Notes: generated by a model not told the origin, from the letters alone. A stretch of DNA of 64,000 nucleotides from Hymenobacter qilianensis (GCF_014489555.1 NZ_CP060784.1:1674001-1738000); one strand, 5' to 3'; positions 48,630-58,071 are shown, counted from the stretch's first letter. Program-made: numbers and translations.

Positions 48630-48645
48630 AAAAAAAGCCCCCCAG
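48630..48645 (-). other. Orphan terminator-like arm between rpoN and the nlpE-like gene
   Basis: On the minus strand CTGGGGGGCTTTTTTT follows the rpoN stop by 11 bp, the right orientation for a terminator, but no CCCCCC arm precedes it. It may be a weak, unstructured T-run terminator or half of a broken one. Confidence 0.55.
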
Positions 48646-48656
48646 CTGCCCTGATT

Positions 48657-50218
48657 CTACAACTCCTTTCGAAGTCGGGCTACCGGAATATTGAGCTGCT
48701 CGCGGTATTTGGCCACCGTGCGCCGGGCAATGTTGTAGCCGCGGGCATTGAGCATCTTCTCCAGCTTATCATCGGAAAGCGGCTTGCCTTTGCTTTCCCC
48801 CTCAATGATTTCCTTCAGAATATGCTTCACCTCCCGCGAGCTGGCGTCCTCCCCGAATCGGTGGCAATACCTTCGGAGAAGAAGTACTTCAACGGATAGA
48901 TGCCGAACTCGGTTTGCACCGACTTGCTATTCGCCACCCTACTCACGGTGGAAATGTCCATGCTGATTTCCTGGGCTATGTCCTTCAGAATCATAGGCCG
49001 GAGCTTACTTTCGTCGCCCTCCAGAAAGAACTCGCGCTGGTAGCGCACAATGGCATCCATGGTGCGCAGCAAGGTTTGCTGGCGCTGCCGGATGGCATCG
49101 ATAAACCACCGGGCCGCGTCGAGCTTCTGCTTTACAAACGTCACGGCCTCCTTCATCTTCCGGTCCTTTTTCGAAGCCTTATCGTAGGCCTGAAACATCT
49201 CGGTATACGCCGGTGCCACCCGCAGATCAGGCGCGTTGCGCGAGTTCAACGTCAGGTTGAACTGCCCGTTGTCGTTGCTGAGAATAAAGTCGGGGATGAT
49301 GTACTGTACCTTGCCCAAGCCTGTGGGACCGCTGCCGCCGGGCTTGGGGTTAAGCTTCAGAATCAAGGCAATAGCCTCCTTCAACTCGTCGTCTTCCAGG
49401 TCGAGCCGCTGCTGAATGCGTGGGTAGTGCTTCTTGGTAAACTCGTCGTAGCATTCGGAAAGAATGCGTTCGGCGGCTTCTACCGTGTCATCTACGGGCC
49501 GACGCTCCAGTTGCAGCAGTAGGCACTCACGCAGGTCACGGGCTCCGATACCGGCCGGATCGAAGGCCTGAATAACGTGTAGCACGCACTCAATCTCGGC
49601 CGGCGTAGCTTCAATATTTTGGGCAAACGCCAAGTCGTTGGCAATGGCCGATAGGTCGCGCCGAATGTAGCCGTCGCCGTCGATGGAGCCCAGCAGCTGG
49701 CGGCCAATGGCGAACTGCTTATCGCTTAAGTCAGCAAAGCCCAGCTGATCAAAAAGCGAGTCGATGAGCGTAGAGCCCGTGTCGGCCAGGGGCATTTCGC
49801 GGTCGTCCTCGGCGTCGCCGGGGCCGTCGCCCTGCATCTTGTAGCCCGCAATCTCATCGTCGTTGAGGTAGTCGCTCAGGTCCAGATCCTGGTTATCTGG
49901 TGAGTCGGCGATATCATCTTTGGGTAGCTCTACTTCGGGCTGCTCCTCCGAGCGGTCGTCGAAGTCTTCATCGAGGGTATTATCGTCGTTGTCGAACTCG
50001 GAGTCTGGGTCGTCGAAATCCTCGTCGCTGTCGTCATCGTCGTCGCGCTCCAGCTCTTCCTCATTCTCGTCGCCTTCTTCCAAAGCGGGGTTTACTTCCA
50101 GCTCTTCCTTAATACGCGTCTCCAATTCCGCCGTCGGAATTTGCAGCAGCTTAATGAATTGGATCTGTTGGGGAGACAGCTTCTGCGAGAGAAGCTGCTT
50201 CATATCAAGTCGTTGCAT
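48657..50218 (-). CDS. rpoN: RNA polymerase sigma-54 factor RpoN (apparent frameshift at 48851-48854)
   Basis: Sigma-54 directs RNA polymerase to -24/-12 promoters that need AAA+ activators. The start MQRLDMKQLLSQKLSPQQIQ at 50218 fits the family's glutamine-rich activator-contact region. Residues about 45-150 form a very acidic linker rich in Asp/Glu. The core-binding domain includes LRECLLLQLE and PGGSGPTG. The HTH region is MSMDISTVSRVANSK-like (seen as EISMDISTVSRVANSKSVQT). One extra base in the four C at 48851-48854 restores IATDSGEDASSREVKHILKE and the RpoN box ARRTVAKYRE, then ends LNIPVARLRKEL. The restored length is 520 residues. Without the repair the DNA-binding RpoN box is lost. 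Confidence 0.92.
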
Positions 50219-50365
50219 ACACAGAAAACGCAATAAGCCCCAGCGACGGTGAAATGGGGCACTACTTCAAATGTAGCGTATTCTCTACTTGAGTTGATGT
50301 AAAAAAGTTGAGGCCTTCGGAAAGCATTAAAGATGAGTGCGAATTTCTGCGCTAGCGAAAAGCTC

Positions 50366-50373
50366 TACCTTTG
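50366..50373 (+). promoter_or_regulatory. -7 element TACCTTTG upstream of asnS
   Basis: TACCTTTGC lies 37 bp before the asnS ATG. A TTTC at 50344 is at plausible -33 spacing (18 bp). It is the same CTACCTTTGC decamer as before the 1682 gene and uvrA. The T at its end runs into an intact TTTGCCCCCC word. Confidence 0.5.
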
Positions 50374-50410
50374 CCCCCCACAGAGTATAAACCACAGAAA
50401 TTCGAGTCCG

Positions 50411-51802
50411 ATGTCCGTCAGAAGGTCGAGTGTACAGCAGCTGCTGCAAAGCCAGGAGCTGGAGCGCGAGGTAGTAGTAAAAGGTTGGGTGCGCACCCGC
50501 CGGGGCAATAAGTACGTGCAGTTTATCGCCCTGAACGACGGCTCTACCATCCACAACATTCAGGTAGTAGCCGACGCGGAGAAGTTTCCGGAGGAGTCGC
50601 TGAAGGACGTGGCCACTGGCGCTTGCCTGTCGGTGCGCGGCCAGCTAGTTGCTTCGCAGGGCAAGGGCCAGGCTGTGGAAATTCAAGCGCTTGAAATAGA
50701 AGTGCTTGGCACTGCTGACCCGGAAGAGTATCCGCTGCAAAAGAAAGGTCACTCCCTGGAGTTTTTGCGCGAAATTGCCCACCTACGGCCTCGCACCAAT
50801 ACGTTTGGAGCCGTGCTGCGCGTGCGCCACGCTTTGGCTTTTGCCGTGCATCAGTACTTCAACGACCACGGCTTCTATTACGTGCACACGCCCGTTATCA
50901 CCGGCTCCGACGCCGAGGGTGCCGGACAGATGTTTCGGGTCACAACTTTGCCCCCGAGCACCCGCCCGCACCGCCGACGGCTCCGTGGATTTTAAGGAGG
51001 ACTTCTTCGGCAAGCAAACCAACCTGACCGTTTCGGGCCAGCTGGAGGCTGAAGTAGCGGCCATGGCCTTGGGCAAAGTGTACACCTTCGGGCCTACTTT
51101 CCGCGCCGAAAATTCCAACACGGCCCGCCACTTAGCGGAGTTCTGGATGATCGAGCCCGAGGTAGCGTTCAACGACCTCCAGGACAACATGGACCTAGCA
51201 GAGGATTTCCTCAAAAGCCTCGTGCGCTATGCCCTGGAGAAGTGCGCCGATGACCTTCAGTTTCTGAACGAGCAATACGATAAAGAGCTGCTAAACCGCC
51301 TGCGCTTTGTGGTGGAGAATGACTTCCAGCGCCTCACTTACACCGAGGCCGTGGAGATTCTGAAAGCGGCCAAGCAGAAATTTGAGTTTCCCGTGGATTG
51401 GGGCACCGACCTGCAAAGCGAGCACGAGCGCTATCTGGTAGAAAAGCACTTCAAGAAGCCCGTTATCCTGACCGACTATCCCAAGGATATCAAGGCGTTC
51501 TATATGAAGCTCAACGACGACGAGCGCACCGTGCGGGCCATGGACGTGCTGTTTCCCGGCATCGGCGAAATCATTGGCGGCTCTCAACGCGAAGAAAGCC
51601 TAGAGAAGCTGCGCACCCGCATGGAGCAGATGCACGTGGAAGAGCACGAGCTGTGGTGGTATCTGGAGCTGCGTAAGTTCGGAACTGCCCCCACGCCGGC
51701 TTTGGCTTAGGCTTCGAGCGGCTGGTGCTCTTCGTGACAGGTATGTCTAATATCCGGGACGTAATTCCCTTCCCACGCTTTCCGAAAAACGCGGAGTTCT
51801 AA
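50411..51802 (+). CDS. asnS: Asparaginyl-tRNA synthetase (three apparent single-base losses)
   Basis: A class IIb aminoacyl-tRNA synthetase charging tRNA-Asn. The anticodon-binding OB domain begins [20 protein letters not shown]. Catalytic motifs include [51 protein letters not shown] motif 2 (read as [19 protein letters not shown]) and the motif 3 end. Three losses are needed: C6 to C5 at 50951-50955 and C4 to C3 at 50965-50967 (giving [20 protein letters not shown]), and C6 to C5 at 51688-51692 (giving [20 protein letters not shown] and the end [10 protein letters not shown]). Restored length is 464 residues. This is an essential enzyme with no second copy visible, which argues strongly for sequence error. 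Confidence 0.93.
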
Positions 51803-51819
51803 ACCTGATTATCAGCGCG

Positions 51820-51881
51820 ACTATTTCTTCATACAAAAAAGCCCCCGCACGTGCGGGGGCCTTTTTGTATGAAGAAATAGT
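51820..51881. terminator. 62-bp palindromic bidirectional terminator after asnS
   Basis: ACTATTTCTTCATACAAAAA, then GCCCCCGCACGTGCGGGGGC, then the complement of the outer arm, nearly perfect along its length. It lies between convergent asnS (restored stop 51802) and the kinase (stop 51907). Confidence 0.92.
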
Positions 51882-51906
51882 AAAATTTACGCAAAGCAAC
51901 GCTGCT

Positions 51907-53124
51907 CTATTGAAAAGGCAGCTCAATAAAAAAGCAGGTGCCTTCTTGTTCACGGCTTTCCAGCCAGATGTCGCCACCATGTAGCTGCACAATTTGCTTG
52001 GCTATGAACAGCCCAAGGCCAGTAGTCGTCTCGCCGTGCAGGCCAGTACGCCGGGTAGGATTGAATTTGTCGAACAAATGCGCGTGTAGCTTGCTGGGGA
52101 TACCAATGCCCGTGTCCTGCACCGTCAGTAGGGCCCGGTTATCGTGCTCTCGCAGGCCAAGCGTAACTATTCCGGTGGCGGGGGTAAACTTCAGGGAGTT
52201 GCCGATCAGGTTGCTCAATACCCGGCTGAACTTGTCAGGATTGATCTTGGCATGAATGACCTCAGTGGGTAAGTCAAGAGCTAGACTTATGCCTTTATCC
52301 TGGGCTCGTAGGCGGTACTTTTCAAGCTGTGTTGTTAGGTATGCATTCAGATCGGTTGACTCTTTCTGTAGCCCATGCACATCAAGGTCGCCGACGTAAA
52401 GCACATCGTCCAGCAGGGAGCTAGCCTGAGCGCAGGACTGTTGAATGAGGGTCAAATAGTGGACCATTTCCGGTGCAGGCGGCTCGCTCCCGCCCCGGCC
52501 GTTCACTTCGCGCTGAAGAAGGTCTATCAGCAATTCAATGTGGGCAATAGGGGCCTTCATATCGTGCGTGGCCAGTTGCAGAATCGTTTCCTGCGCGTCG
52601 TAGAGACGTTTGAGCTTAGTCTCCAAGCTTTTGCGCTCAGAAATATCCTCTAAAATGGTATATCCAAGCTCGCCCCCATCATCGGGGAACAGTACGGACG
52701 TTACTTGGCACCAAAAGGTAGAGCCATCGGCGCGTTCTAGGCAGGTTTCTAAGGTGAAATGCGGAAGATTATGGTCCCACAGCTTCGTTTGCAATTGCTT
52801 CCAATCATCGCAATAGTGCGCATGCGAAAACTCAAGAATGCGCCGGCCAATAAGCTCGTCGGGCAGGCTGTAGCCCATCATGGCTAAGAGGGCTGGGTTA
52901 ACCTGGCGAATGGTTAGGTCGGAGGTAATAATTTTCTGGCCTAAGGGCGAGTTCTCGAATACAGTGCGAAAGCGAGCCTGGCTTTGCTGATAAAGATCGG
53001 CCTCGGAAGCCTGCGCGCTGGCTGCTGCTTTGTCCTCGCGGAGCTGACGGATTTCTTCGCGCAAGACACGAATTTCTGCCTCGGGAGACTCTGGAATAGT
53101 AGGCAGTTGAGTAGCGTCAGGCAT
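51907..53124 (-). CDS. PAS-domain sensor histidine kinase
   Basis: A 405-residue soluble kinase. From the ATG at 53124 (MPDATQLPTIPESPE) there is a short coiled coil (EIRVLREEIRQLREDKAAA), a PAS domain (FRTVFENSPLGQKIITSDL to YTILEDISERKSLE), and a HisKA-type helix with phospho-His in LATHDMKAPIAHIELLIDLL. The HATPase domain shows FSRVLSNLIGNSLKFTPATG, VQDTGIGIPSKLHAHLFDKF and TTGLGLFIAKQIVQLHGGDI. There is no membrane segment and no receiver. A longer start at 53178 is possible. No cognate regulator is adjacent; the orphan receivers at 13934 and 42938 are candidates. The frame is intact. Confidence 0.88.
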   Translation of the reverse strand: MPDATQLPTIPESPEAEIRVLREEIRQLREDKAAASAQASEADLYQQSQARFRTVFENSPLGQKIITSDLTIRQVNPALLAMMGYSLPDELIGRRILEFSHAHYCDDWKQLQTKLWDHNLPHFTLETCLERADGSTFWCQVTSVLFPDDGGELGYTILEDISERKSLETKLKRLYDAQETILQLATHDMKAPIAHIELLIDLLQREVNGRGGSEPPAPEMVHYLTLIQQSCAQASSLLDDVLYVGDLDVHGLQKESTDLNAYLTTQLEKYRLRAQDKGISLALDLPTEVIHAKINPDKFSRVLSNLIGNSLKFTPATGIVTLGLREHDNRALLTVQDTGIGIPSKLHAHLFDKFNPTRRTGLHGETTTGLGLFIAKQIVQLHGGDIWLESREQEGTCFFIELPFQ

Positions 53125-53304
53125 AGAGGCGAAGTGTGGCAGAACAGAAAGGTAAGCTTTATCAGCCAAGTACGCCAAGCTCAGAAGGGTAGTACAGAAC
53201 TGCTCGTGGCAACGTGACTATATTTCTTTCCGTTCGATCTGTCGCCGTAATATTATTTCTCAAACTTTGGGCTTCGTGGCCGAATCTAGGGTAAAGAAGC
53301 ACGC

Positions 53305-53549
53305 TCAACAGTAATTGCGCAGTTCTTTGTCATCCACTGCTACCAGCGCATCCAGCCGCAGCTCAAAGCCGTCCTGCAGGCGCAGGTATTCTACTTTATT
53401 CCTGATAAACAAGTCGCTGATGATGTTTTTGTAAGTGCTGGGGGCATATCGGGCTCTGGCCGGTAGGTGAGGGTGCAGGGCTGGCGAGTGGTGGCACGGG
53501 CCTCCAGCTCGTCGTAGAAAGAGCAGCTGATGGGTTGATAGATTTTCAT
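53305..53549 (-). CDS. rof: Rof/YaeO-like Rho-binding antiterminator (hidden by a frameshift at 53440-53444)
   Basis: A small 81-residue protein. Adding one base to the five G at 53440-53444 joins MKIYQPISCSFYDELEARAT and RQPCTLTYRPEPDMPP to STYKNIISDLFIRNKVEYLR and LQDGFELRLDALVAVDDKEL, ending RNYC. The pattern YQPISC-x-FYDELE, then a middle strand, then a VEYL...ELRLD ending, matches the E. coli Rof/YaeO fold, which binds Rho and inhibits termination. Neither half alone makes a sensible protein, and the true start (ATG 53549) is in a frame other than the C-terminal half. It is on its own after a terminator (53563-53600). The family assignment rests on motif resemblance; binding to Rho is not shown here. 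Confidence 0.75.
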
Positions 53550-53562
53550 GTGTGCTAAAACG

Positions 53563-53600
53563 CAAAGCACCCGGATTGGGTGAACAATCCGGGTGCTTTG
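53563..53600 (-). terminator. Terminator between the 53621 gene and rof
   Basis: A perfect 15-bp stem CAAAGCACCCGGATT with its complement and an eight-base loop, lying between two minus-strand genes; it ends the 53621 gene's transcript. On the minus strand the 3' arm has only AAA/TTTG at its edge, so the T run is weak. Confidence 0.7.
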
Positions 53601-53620
53601 TGCAGCAATAGAAAGAAGGA

Positions 53621-54097
53621 TTAATGCTTGCCTTTACCCTTGCCATTTCCGTGACCCTTACCAGGGTGGCCGCCCCGCTGCTGCACCACAATTACATTGC
53701 CGGCAGGGTGGGCGGCACGCATCTTTTTAGCCTGGCCGGGGGGCATTCCGTGCGGATGACCAGCCTTCGGGTATTTCACTTTGTGCTCCCGGATAAGTAC
53801 CCATGGCTGCGCACCCACGTAGTTGATAACGACCGGGTGAAAGCTGCTGGGATTGTAGTTGGAAACAGTCTTCAGGCGCTTCCATTTGCCTTCGCGCTGC
53901 ACCACATAATGCTGGTCGCGCAGGTCGTAGTAGCCGCCCACTTCAGGAATGTAGTAGTACTGCGTGCCGGCTGGAGCCGCGGGTCCCCAGGAGGGTGGAT
54001 TTATATTGATATTTACCTGGGCCTGGGCTGGTTCGGCAGTGCCTAACATAGCCAGCGCAAAAGCGGCAGCAAGCGTGAATTTGGGTAGGAAGGACAT
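53621..54097 (-). CDS. Secreted basic protein of unknown function
   Basis: A 158-residue exported protein with signal peptide MSFLPKFTLAAAFALAMLGT and a likely cleavage after AQA. The mature part has Pro/Tyr-rich TQYYYIPEVGGYYDLRDQHY and YVVQREGKWKRLKTVSNYNP, a pattern common in Bacteroidetes secreted proteins, and a very basic His/Gly/Lys-rich tail (GGHPGKGHGNGKGKGKH). The tail may bind metal or polyanions. The frame is intact. It is divergent from uvrA, with about 260 bp of non-coding sequence between. I know of no named function. Confidence 0.7.
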   Translation of the reverse strand: MSFLPKFTLAAAFALAMLGTAEPAQAQVNININPPSWGPAAPAGTQYYYIPEVGGYYDLRDQHYVVQREGKWKRLKTVSNYNPSSFHPVVINYVGAQPWVLIREHKVKYPKAGHPHGMPPGQAKKMRAAHPAGNVIVVQQRGGHPGKGHGNGKGKGKH

Positions 54098-54330
54098 GAA
54101 GGGAGTATGTAGCGTGAAGGAATTATCCTACTATCGGCAAGAACAGCGCCAAACGCTATCCTATGCAGGACCCAGGGCGCGTTGGCCTAAGAACTACTGC
54201 TTAGCTGTTGCGTCACGCGCTGCATGGCAGTACAGCAAGTAGAATTTTAGTTCCCTCAAATCCCCGGTTTATTCTGCTAAACCCTCTGGCAAATAAGCTA
54301 TTCTGAATAGCGAGAGGACTCAGTTTTGCC

Positions 54331-54338
54331 TACCTTTG
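54331..54338 (+). promoter_or_regulatory. -7 element TACCTTTG upstream of uvrA
   Basis: TACCTTTGC is 23 bp before the uvrA ATG. No clear -33 TTG is seen at the expected distance. Confidence 0.45.
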
Positions 54339-54361
54339 CGGACTTATTCGATTCGCGCTGC

Positions 54362-57294
54362 ATGGCTAAGAAAATATCTGCTTCCGTTGCCCCCGTCACT
54401 CCCGAAATTGCCCCCCAGCTTGCTGCTACGGTAGCGGCTGCCAACGGCCACGCGGCCGACGTGGAGGCGCCATTTATTGAAGTGTACGGAGCGCGGGAAC
54501 ACAACCTGAAAAACGTTTCGGTTCAGATTCCGCGGGGCAAGCTGGTGGTGTTCACCGGCATTTCGGGCTCGGGCAAATCCAGTCTGGCCTTCGACACGAT
54601 TTATGCCGAAGGGCAGCGCCGCTACATGGAGACGTTTTCGGCGTATGCTCGCTCGTTTATGGGCGGTCTGGAGCGGCCCGACGTGGACAAGATTGAAGGA
54701 TTGTCGCCGGTAATCAGCATTGAGCAGAAAACCACTTCGCGCAACCCCCGCTCCACGGTGGGCACCATCACCGAGATTTACGACTTCCTGCGTCTGCTTT
54801 ACGCCCGTACGGCGGAGGCGTTCAGCTACGCCACAGGCGCCAAGATGATCCGGCAGAGCGACGAGCAGATTATCAACTACATTCTCAAGCACTTCAACGA
54901 GAAAAAGCTGGTGGTGCTGGCCCCCGTGGTGAAAGGCCGCAAAGGCCACTACCGCGAGCTGTTTCAGCAGATTGCCAAGCTCGGCTTTGCCAAAGTGCGC
55001 GTGGATGGCGAACTGCTCGACCTGACGCCCAAGATGCAGGTGGACCGCTACAAAATCCACGACATTGAAATCGTGATTGACCGATTGGTGGTCAAAACCG
55101 AGGACCGGTTCCGGTTGTCGGGCTCGGTGCAGAACGCGCTGACCCACGGCAAGGGCACCATGCTCGTGCTGGACCCGGACACCAAGAAAACGCAGTTTTT
55201 CTCGCGCTTTCTTATGGACCCCACCACCGGCATCGCCTACGACGATCCGGCCCCGAATACTTTTTCCTTCAACTCGCCCTACGGCGCCTGCCCCACCTGC
55301 AACGGCCTGGGTGAGGTGCAGCAAATCACGGAAGACTCGGTGCTGCCGGATAAGAAGCTGAGCATCAGCCGGGGTGGAATTGCCCCCTGGGCGAGTACCG
55401 CGACATCTGGATTTTCCAGCAGCTCCAGCTTATCCTCAAAAAGCAGAAGTTCAGCCTTTCTACGCCCATCGAAAAGCTGCCCGAAGACTTGGTGGAACGC
55501 CTGCTCTACGGCGTGCCCGAGGACGAAGACGCGGACCCCAAAAAGGCAAACTATACGGAGCCGTTTGAAGGCATTATTCCCTTCCTGCGCCGCCAGATGG
55601 AGTCTGACTCGGAAAACATTCGCGCCTGGATTCAGGAGTACACCCAGGCTCAGGAGTGCCCCGAGTGCAGTGGTTACCGCCTGAAAAAAGAGTCGCTACA
55701 CTTTCTGATCGACGGCAAGAACATCGGTGAGCTGTCGGTGATGGATATCGCCCAGCTCAGCCAATGGTTCGTGGGGCTGGAAGAGCGACTGAGTGAGCGC
55801 CAGAACGTGATTGGGCGGGAGCTGCTCAAAGAACTGCGTAAGCGCATTGGCTTTCTGCTGGAAGTGGGCCTGGAGTACCTGAGCCTGCACCGCTCGGTGC
55901 GCACCTTGTCGGGGGGCGAATCGCAGCGAATTCGATTGGCCACCCAGATTGGTACTCAGCTCGTGGGCGTGCTGTATATCATGGACGAGCCTAGCATCGG
56001 CCTACATCAGCGCGATAATGAGCGGCTGATCAAGGCCTTGCAGCACCTGCGCGACATCGGTAACTCGGTGATTGTGGTAGAGCACGACAAAGATATGATT
56101 ATGAATGCCGACCACGTGTTAGACATCGGACCGGGTGCGGGCATTCATGGGGGGCATATTGTGGCCGAAGGCTCGCCTACGGAGATTTTCAAATCGGGCA
56201 GCCTGACTTCGCAGTATCTGAGTGGGGAGCGGCACATTGAGCTGCGCAAAAAGAAGCGCAAGGGCGAAGGCAACACGCTCACGCTCAAGGGTGCCACCGG
56301 CCACAACCTCAAGAACGTGACCGTCAAGTTTCCGCTCGGCAAGTTGGTGGCCGTGACGGGCGTGTCGGGCTCGGGCAAGTCGTCGCTCATTCACGACACG
56401 CTGTATCCTATTCTGAACCAGCACTTTTTCAATGCCAAGCGCGACCCGCTGCCCTACGCGGGCATTGAAGGGCTGGAATTGATTGACAAAGTAATTGAGG
56501 TAGATCAGTCGCCGATTGGGCGGACGCCGCGCTCCAACCCGGCGACTTATACAGGCGTGTTTACCGAGATTCGCAGCCTGTTCGCTTCGTTGCCGGAGGC
56601 CAAAATTCGGGGTTATGGGCCGGGCCGCTTCTCTTTCAACGTGAAGGGCGGACGCTGTGAAACTTGCGAAGGTGCTGGCCTGCGGACCATCGAGATGAAC
56701 TTCCTGCCCGACGTGCATGTGCCCTGCGAAACCTGCAAAGGCCGCCGCTACAACCGCGAAACGCTGGAAGTACGCTTCAAAGGCAAGAGCATCACCGACG
56801 TACTCGATCTGACAGTAGAGAAAGCCGTGGAGTACTTCGAGAATCAGCCGCGTATCATTCGCAAGATTCAGGTGCTCAACGAAGTAGGCTTGGGTTATCT
56901 GACCTTGGGCCAGCAGGCCACCACGCTTTCCGGTGGTGAAGCCCAGCGGGTGAAGCTAGCAACGGAACTCGGCAAAAAAGACACTGGCAAAACCTTCTAT
57001 ATTCTCGACGAGCCAACTACGGGTCTGCACTTCGAGGATATCCGCCACCTTTCTGATGTGCTGCAAAAGCTGGTCGACAAAGGCAACACCGTTCTCATCA
57101 TCGAGCACAATCTGGACCTGATTAAAGTAGCCGACCACGTTATCGACCTGGGCCCTGAAGGCGGGGGAGGCGGTGGTACCGTTGTGGCCCAGGGCACACC
57201 TGAGCAAGTGGCTAAGGCCAGCAAAGGCTACACCGGGAAGTTTCTGGCCGAGGAACTGAAAGTGAGCAAGTACGCGGAGGAGAAAGTGAGCTGA
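54362..57294 (+). CDS. uvrA: Excinuclease ABC subunit UvrA (apparent frameshift at 55383-55387)
   Basis: The damage-recognition ATPase of nucleotide excision repair. From the ATG at 54362 an Ala-rich 35-residue leader precedes the first ABC module: Walker A FTGISGSGKSSLAFDT, Q-loop region, first zinc site CPTCNGLG...CPECSGYRL, signature LSGGESQRIRLA and Walker B LYIMDEPSIGLHQRD. The second module has VTGVSGSGKSSLIHDT, zinc site CETCEGAG...CETCKGRRYN, LSGGEAQRVKLATELG and ILDEPTTGLHFEDI. Five C at 55383-55387 break the frame; one more gives SISRGGIAPLGEYRDIWIFQ and a 977-residue protein of normal size. In-frame G6 or C6 runs at 54411, 55912 and 56148 are intact. Confidence 0.95.
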
Positions 57295-57338
57295 TTTTCC
57301 GGACTACTTAAGCAGCGCTGAGGCTTATCAGCATGTGT

Positions 57339-57384
57339 CGTATAAAAAAAGCCCCCAGACTATTTCTGGGGCTTTTTTTATACG
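57339..57384. terminator. Bidirectional terminator between uvrA and the DUF4142 gene
   Basis: CGTATAAAAAAAGCCCCCAG pairs with CTGGGGCTTTTTTTATACG; five C face four G. It lies between convergent genes. Confidence 0.9.
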
Positions 57385-57396
57385 TAACGCTACGAG

Positions 57397-58071
57397 CTAC
57401 ATAGAAGCGCTGTTGGCGTGCTTAGCCGCGGTAGTTGCGTGCATTTGAATGACGGGCAGGTTTTTAACCGCAAAATCCTTCACCTTCGGCGCTCGGGCCA
57501 TATCTATCTCGCCCTGAAACAGTTTAAGGGTCTGGCGATGGTCGATGAGCATTTGCCGCCAGTACTGCTGCTCGAATGCTGACCCCGTTAGGGCAGCTAA
57601 CTCGTCGTACATAGCTTTGTGGGCAGGATCCATACCGGTAGGCAAATCGGCTTGCAGATTGGCAGCTAAAGGCTTTATCTCGGCGGCGATTTTTTGGTGG
57701 TCGGCAATCATGCGGTTCGCAAAGGCTTTGGCCTCGTTGCTTACCTCCTTCTGCAGCGCCAGTTGGCTTAACTGAATTTCATTATTGCCGCCTTCGTACA
57801 CCAGTTTCAAAAACTCTGGATCCGACATAGAATAAGCTAGGGGCGCGGTACCAGCCGCTTCGGCAGCAGTTGCCCGTGTGGCCGTTTCGGGCATATTAAC
57901 AGCGGGTTCGTTGTTGCCCTCAGTAGCCGCGTTCATGTAATTATCGCCGGCATTGCCACCGGTCTCTTCTGAATCGGTCGGCTCGTTGGTAATGGCGGTT
58001 TTCTCGTTGCTGCAAGCACCGGTAGTAAGGAGCATACCCACGCATAGCAGGCTTAATAAGTTACGTTTCAT
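57397..58071 (-). CDS. DUF4142 lipoprotein, copy 1
   Basis: A 224-residue lipoprotein with signal MKRNLLSLLCVGMLLTTGAC. A linker rich in Thr/Glu/Asn (residues 20-85) is followed by a helical ferritin-like DUF4142 domain with SDPEFLKLVYEGGNNEIQLSQ, ANRMIADHQKIAAEI, FEQQYWRQMLIDHRQTLKLF and a final IQMHATTAAKHANS. The two H-x2-DH-type pairs could bind metal. Copy 2 (58599) shares its leader almost word for word (CSNEKTA, TDSEE, GGNAGDNYMNAAT), so these two arose by duplication. Function is unknown; the domain is common in soil Bacteroidetes and Proteobacteria. The frame is intact. Confidence 0.85.
   Translation of the reverse strand: MKRNLLSLLCVGMLLTTGACSNEKTAITNEPTDSEETGGNAGDNYMNAATEGNNEPAVNMPETATRATAAEAAGTAPLAYSMSDPEFLKLVYEGGNNEIQLSQLALQKEVSNEAKAFANRMIADHQKIAAEIKPLAANLQADLPTGMDPAHKAMYDELAALTGSAFEQQYWRQMLIDHRQTLKLFQGEIDMARAPKVKDFAVKNLPVIQMHATTAAKHANSASM

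Noticed and set aside
54112..54242. A possible small protein in the spacer between the 53621 gene and uvrA
   Set aside because: Its reading frame overlaps the divergent gene's start, it has no recognisable pattern or good ribosome site, and the composition looks random.
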